Assembly (NCBI GenBank): GCA_003255025.1
Contig: QANY01005052.1
Coordinates: 868,001-932,000 of the forward strand
DNA: 64,000 bases
Source: Datisca glomerata
Taxonomy: Eukaryota; Streptophyta; Magnoliopsida; Cucurbitales; Datiscaceae
Reading direction: 5' to 3'
The notes beneath the pieces were generated by a model, which ran no database searches, was not told the origin of the DNA, and saw only the letters and a list, made by a program, of their open reading frames with translations. A program made the translations under genes and the position numbers. This document shows positions 59,301 through 64,000 of the stretch, one piece after another (position 1 is the stretch's first letter; each line of letters opens with the position of its first letter).

Positions 59301-59697
59301 ATTTTATTTTATTTATACTTCGGTTCGGTTCTAAATCACATATTTTTTTAGCCGAATCAAACTTACAATTTGACAGAAATACTGAACCAAACTAAACTGA
59401 GATAACTTAAATAACTGACTAAACCGACTATTTTTGGTTCAGTTCGGTACTTTTTTCACCCCTAACAGCCAATTTGCGCAATGAGTATTGTCGGATTGTT
59501 AAGATTTGGGCTAAATCCCTCTATTTTCTTTCAAATTGTTTTTGTAGCTCCTTTATTAAAGACAACCGTAAACTTGTTGTTGTGATGATTTTGCTGAAGG
59601 AGAAGGAGAGAGGCAGAAGATTTGTGTTGGGTTGGGTTTTAACTTTTTTTTATATTTCCTTTCATCTAACAAAAATCAGATTTGGGTTTAATTTTTT

Positions 59698-60250
59698 CTA
59701 GAATGGAGACGCATTTTTATGCAACACATGGTGAGACTATTTTTTGATACGTGCAAATTTTATGAATATTGTTACTATATGCAAACCTATTTTCTCCTAA
59801 GTATTTTTATTTAATTTAAAAAAATAAAAAAATACATATAAGTAGTTATAGATATAGAGTTTTTAGTTAATTTCGCTCAATAAAATTTTCCTTTTGCACT
59901 TTTATTTTTAAGGCTCACAAGATTATCATGCACATAAAGACGACGATAAAGAAATAATAATTAAAAAAAAATTGGGTTAATTTGAGACTTATAGTTTGTT
60001 TATAATTAGTCTTTTAAAATTTTAAATTAATAATGAGGAAAAAAGTCCTTAAAGATGATAGTTTAAATAAAATAGTTAAAAACGTTTTCGTATAAATAAT
60101 TATATAATAAATATAAAATAGTTAAAAAACTTTTCATATAGATAACTGGGATCATAATTGTTAGCATAATGTAGTGATTTTAAAAAATAATTAGAGGTGG
60201 GATTGTCAAAAATATTTTTTCAACTTCTATACTTTTATATATAGTAGAGA
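59698..60250 (-). mobile_element. Short non-autonomous Helitron candidate
   Basis: On the minus strand the sequence begins TCTCTACTATATATAAAAGT (from 60250), a classical plant Helitron 5' end preceded by A. At the other end a hairpin GCAT-AAAA-ATGC is followed 10 nt later by CTAG (59701-59698). The required T after CTAG is A here. The length is 553 bp with no coding sequence. Confidence 0.55.
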
Positions 60251-60379
60251 TTGTTAGGTAATTTGGCTAATTCTGTACATTTTTTCTTCTAGTTTAAAAT
60301 TCTGATTTTTTCATATAATTTTTTAATTTATATTTTTCCTCATCGATCCTAATTTTGGGGATTTTGTTTCCACCGCAAT

Positions 60380-60798
60380 TATGAGTGTTTACGGTTCAGT
60401 TCGGTCATTTTTTTTTGTAAAAAACCTAACCTGAACCGAACCGAAACTTTGATTCGGCAATAAAATCGAACCGAACCGTTCATATCAAAAGAACCGAATT
60501 GAACCGTTTGGTTCGGTTCTCCGGTTCAATATTATATTAAAAATAATTTTTGAATGACATTATTGAAAAAAATATAAAATCAAAGTATTGTTTCGGTTCG
60601 GTTAGGTTTTATATGAAGTTATATATAAAAAATAAAAAAATATAAATGTAATGTTTCAGTCGGTTTGGTTCGATTCGAAAACCACCAAAATTCTAAATCG
60701 AACCGAAGCTTCAGTTGTCTCATTTTCCCGAACCGAACACATATAAAGAACTGGCCAAACCGGTCATTTTCTGTTCGAGATAATTTTGAACACCCCTA
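60380..60798. mobile_element. Small hAT-like MITE
   Basis: Left end TATGAGTGTTTACGGTTC and right end TTTTGAACACCCCTA. Subterminal GGTTCGG/CCGAACC words repeat about ten times. Flanking octamers ACCGCAAT (60372-60379) and ACTATAAC (60799-60806) agree at 4 of 8, and all four mismatches are transitions. At 419 bp it is the shortest member of the TAGGGGTG family in this window. Confidence 0.6.
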
Positions 60799-61836
60799 AC
60801 TATAACATGTTCCTCTGTAAATGTTCGAACTTCCTAAGAACCAAATGGAAAATTTAAAAATTGATATAACATTCTGTTACACATTCCACCATAACAGACA
60901 AAATATTTAACATTATCACAATTATATCATAACATTTATAATTATTAGCAAACAAAGTAATCTAAACTTGACGGATATATACTTTTCTATAATCATATTA
61001 TAGTAATTTTATTCTGAAAATTATTTACTCATAATATTATACCACCTCAGGGTCTTCCTCGAGCAAATTCGTAAGAATAAATTAGAATTAATATCATTAT
61101 CATAGGAGCTCTTCTAGAGAGAAGAATCCTTTCAAAAATTGGAAAAGTAGTAGATGACCATTTTTATAAACTTATATGTAAGAATGACCCTTCAAATGTA
61201 TATTTGAAAAATGACCATGTTTAATTTTAAGAAGTTTAAGTTAGTTATAGATTTACTATTTTACACTTTCACTTATTTTGTAACCATCAAGAGAGTAACT
61301 TAACATCACTTTTTCTCTCCTTATGGTTGTTTATGATATTTTCCCAAATTCAACTCAAACTTGTTCAACTTACTTAAAAATTTTTCCCAATCTATAAGAA
61401 ATCTACAGAAGTCATTGGAAATTCTTTTATGTTCTTGGTTTAGTTTACAAGTTATTTTTCGCACTTATATTGGTAAATATGGTATTTACTTATTGTTACA
61501 AAGGTTTACTTAGTAGGGGTCATTTCAGTTTTTTTATCCTCATCTACAAAGATGATTGACTGTAAAATTGAAGATGATGTCTATCTTTTGGCCAGCGTCC
61601 AACAAAGATAGAAGAATGATGGAAAATATGATACATTATAATGTAACATAACAATAGGTAAAGAATTTATTTAAAATAAATAAATTATAGGTTTACCTAT
61701 TGATGATATAGATCCAATTGAACGAGCATGGGGCGTGGGGATCTCCTGTTGTATTTTTGCCTTTTTAACAAAAATTAAGCAGAGATCGCGTGTACGAGCA
61801 CGCGAGAGAGATAGATAGATATATAGATAGATAGAT

Positions 61837-61864
61837 GAGAGAGAGAGCGAGGGAGAGAGGGAGA

Positions 61865-61931
<67 letters not shown>
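61837..61931. repeat. (GA)n microsatellite with (GATA)n edge
   Basis: GATAGATA units at 61809-61836 pass into an almost uninterrupted GA tract of about 90 bp. Confidence 0.93.
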
Positions 61932-61935
<4 letters not shown>

Positions 61936-62184
61936 GCCAACGCACAAAGAAATTGAAAGTAGGTTTTTTTTGGTATACCATAACAAGCATAAGAAAACAA
62001 AAAGTGATAGAAAGTTACTCTTAGTGATTACAAAAGTGAAATGGTTAAATAATAAGTTCGTAACTAACTTAAAACTTTCAAACTTAAAAAGCTACCATTT
62101 TTGCATACTATTAAATTGGTGGATCATTTTTGCCTATAAGTTCTATAATAGAACATCTATGTCAAAAGCCCTAAAAAATTTGTG

Positions 62185-62275
62185 TAGTTTTTGCATCAAA
62201 TTATAATTGATAGTTTTTGCATTTAATTATGTGTTTAATTGATAGTTTTTGCATCACATTATAATGATTATTGAT
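62185..62275. repeat. Three-copy tandem repeat
   Basis: TAGTTTTTGCATCAAATTAT, TAGTTTTTGCATTTAATTAT and TAGTTTTTGCATCACATTAT follow each other, joined by AATTGA spacers of unequal length. Confidence 0.75.
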
Positions 62276-64000
62276 TTAATGTTTAATATGAATTAATTAA
62301 ATATTTTACAGAGAAACGCTTCGAGTTGCCCTAACGACTCAAATGTTCCTAAGTTAAATTTTGAAGTGATTTATATTGATTTCTCATAATTGTTTATCTA
62401 CATTGATATATAATGAGTAAGTTGATTATTTGAGTATGTAAATAGCTTTCAAATAAAGAAAAATAAAATTTGCAGCAAGAAATTTTGGATGACCCCTTAT
62501 GCGTTTCTTTCTTAATTATAAATGATGATTGTACCGAATTTAAGTGGGTTGGTTGTGTACTATATTTTCTTAATTGTTTTAGCCAAAAACAATCTTTTTG
62601 ACCATGCAATTAGATTTAAATATGTTGCGCATAATATTGAGTTAGAAAGTGAGATTTCATCTTCCCAAGCAAAAACGTGGTTGTGATAAGATCCTATTTG
62701 CCGTATGATATCTCCAATTTTCCCTTATCTCATAAAGAAAAACATTTGGTCATTTGAAGTTGGACTCTTTTATGTCCCCCTTTATCTTCAACAAAATCAA
62801 TCTTTTGTTTGAAATTTGGAAACCATTTGTACGTCTCTTTTGTTATCACACCAAAAAAAAGAGAGAAGAAAAGAAAGAGTGAATTGGCAATCTCTAATCT
62901 CCCAAAGATTTGCCAACAACTTAAAACTACCATCACTTAACCCTAATAGCTAATTATATTTAAACACTCTTAACCTAGCCGACTTTGGGATCAAAGTACA
63001 AGAATTTCCTATGATGCCAACACATTGAAAAGAAAAATAGCATTTGGTTCCTTTGTGCTCCATCTTGCTTCCATCACCTACACAAGGCTCCTTATATAAA
63101 TTCTATAATTTTGTTTAACCCTCACTAACAACGCCATTTCCAAGTAGGAGAGACCTTGTTTGGTTTTCCTTTTTCTTTCCGTCAACACCATCTGTATTTA
63201 AGTATCTTTTACTAAGTAAGACGAGAATGGAAAATCAATTTGTTTATAGAGAGTTCAAGTTTTAAGCAAGATATACATGTTAGTCAAAACCCCAAGTCTT
63301 TTATCTAATTATTTTTTAGTTTGGTTCTTCAAAGTTTAGTACTATAATATGAACATATACTAAGAGCAAACAAAAATCAATTGAGGTTAGTTAGTATAAA
63401 TCTAAAGTTCTTATTTTATGCTTGTAGTGTGATTTCTCAAAGTTCATCGTTTTATTATATGAAAAACATATTATTATTATTTCTAGTAACTCTTGAATAA
63501 TTCGATTTATAGAGATTATGTATTCTTGGAACTCTAAAGTTTTTAACTTTCTTGTCCTTACTTTTATAGGAGCGTTTAAGGATGAAACGATGAATGATAA
63601 ATGATTTTGATATAAATTTTTAATGTTAAAAAATATGGAAATCATTGATTATCTATAATTTTAATAGGTGAGTTCAGGTTTTAAGATTTTAAACACATGT
63701 GAGATAAATTGCCTAGTCCTATTAATTATTTAAGTTTATTTTAATGATTTATTACATGCATGAGTTAATGGGTCAAAGCGTAACTTTCATGTCTGTATGA
63801 TATTTTATATATATCAAAAGACTTCTTTTCAAGTTCTATACTTAACATGAACAAAGACAAGATTTTAAGCATAGTCTTTCGAAAACTGTATTTTCTGACA
63901 ACTTGTGAAACGAATAGAATTTCTCTACACAAATGAACTCGTCTGAATCTGAAACTTTTTACAGCATGATTTTAAGTTATGGATTTATATACTGTTAAAA

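Larger units (their letters stand above)
58232..59464. mobile_element. hAT-like non-autonomous element with nested tandem repeats
   Basis: Left end TAGGGGTGTTCACGGTTCG and right end GGTACTTTTTTCACCCCTA give a TAGGGGTG terminal repeat. Flanking octamers GTAGTCAA (58224-58231) and ACAGCCAA (59465-59472) match at 5 of 8 positions, with all three mismatches transitions. GGTTCGGTT/ACCGAACC words lie near the right end. No transposase is encoded. Open frames of up to about 119 codons here are products of the purine-rich tandem repeat and are not genes. Confidence 0.72.
60807..64000. other. AT-rich right flank, no gene identified
   Basis: No protein homology or RNA gene recognised. It contains a (GA)n tract (61837-61931), a 30-bp-type tandem repeat with TGATAGTTTTTGCAT (62185-62275), and weak promoter-like AT runs. 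Open frames that spell runs of Ser-Leu across 61780-61990 are products of the microsatellite. Confidence 0.45.

Noticed and set aside
58930..59395. Overlapping Glu/Arg-rich frames of 95 and 119 codons
   Set aside because: Produced by the 30-bp purine tandem repeat within a hAT-like element; no conserved domain.
61671..62000. 109-codon minus-strand frame rich in Ser-Leu
   Set aside because: Produced by translation of the (GA)n/(CT)n microsatellite.

Overview
This is nuclear DNA from a flowering plant, almost certainly a eudicot. The evidence is interrupted genes with short AT-rich introns, a nuclear gene for a chloroplast-type RNase J carrying the plant-specific GT-1 tail, plant-type Copia, MULE, hAT, Harbinger and Helitron debris, and a very AT-rich intergenic background. 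The species cannot be named from sequence alone.

Five complete protein-coding genes are supported: (1) an intronless calmodulin-like EF-hand protein on the minus strand (866-1288); (2) a 17-exon RNase J gene on the minus strand (2634-11880, 889 aa); (3) a 10-exon argininosuccinate synthase on the plus strand (32622-36116, 496 aa, one GC-AG intron); (4) an 8-exon NOP56 on the plus strand (49695-53046, 554 aa); (5) a 6-exon adenylate kinase on the plus strand (55056-57387, 247 aa). In all four spliced models the exons join in frame and the total length is a multiple of three, so I regard the exon coordinates as reliable.

The rest is mostly nested transposon wreckage. 13.7-14.6 kb: a Harbinger-type MITE with TTA target duplication. 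15.0-21.15 kb: a decayed Copia element (LTR, gag, protease, integrase, RT, truncated 3' LTR), itself apparently interrupted by a second Harbinger-like element. 21.3-25.3 kb: a MULE-derived element in which the N-terminal half of a MuDR-type transposase is joined directly to a plant mobile domain (PMD), with paired 12-bp-arm palindromes near both ends. 27.0-27.2 kb: two Helitron-like 3' ends. 27.5-29.5 kb: 3' end of a minus-strand Copia. 29.9-30.3 kb: a LINE fragment. 36.4-37.4 and 38.4-39.2 kb: two hAT-like copies of one family in opposite orientation. The second sits inside the 5' LTR of a second Copia (38.36-46.34 kb), which also contains a solo LTR. 47.9-49.5 kb: a hAT-like element with a nested solo LTR ends about 55 bp before the NOP56 TATA box. 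58.2-60.8 kb: two more hAT-like elements flanking a short Helitron candidate.

The genes are not an operon or a pathway cluster. They are ordinary housekeeping genes: chloroplast RNA processing, arginine synthesis, box C/D snoRNP assembly, adenylate balance, and calcium signalling. The most interesting parts are the MULE-PMD fusion with its palindromic ends, the GC-AG intron, the nested insertion history, the NOP56 promoter-proximal transposon, and the hairpins in the Copia leader.
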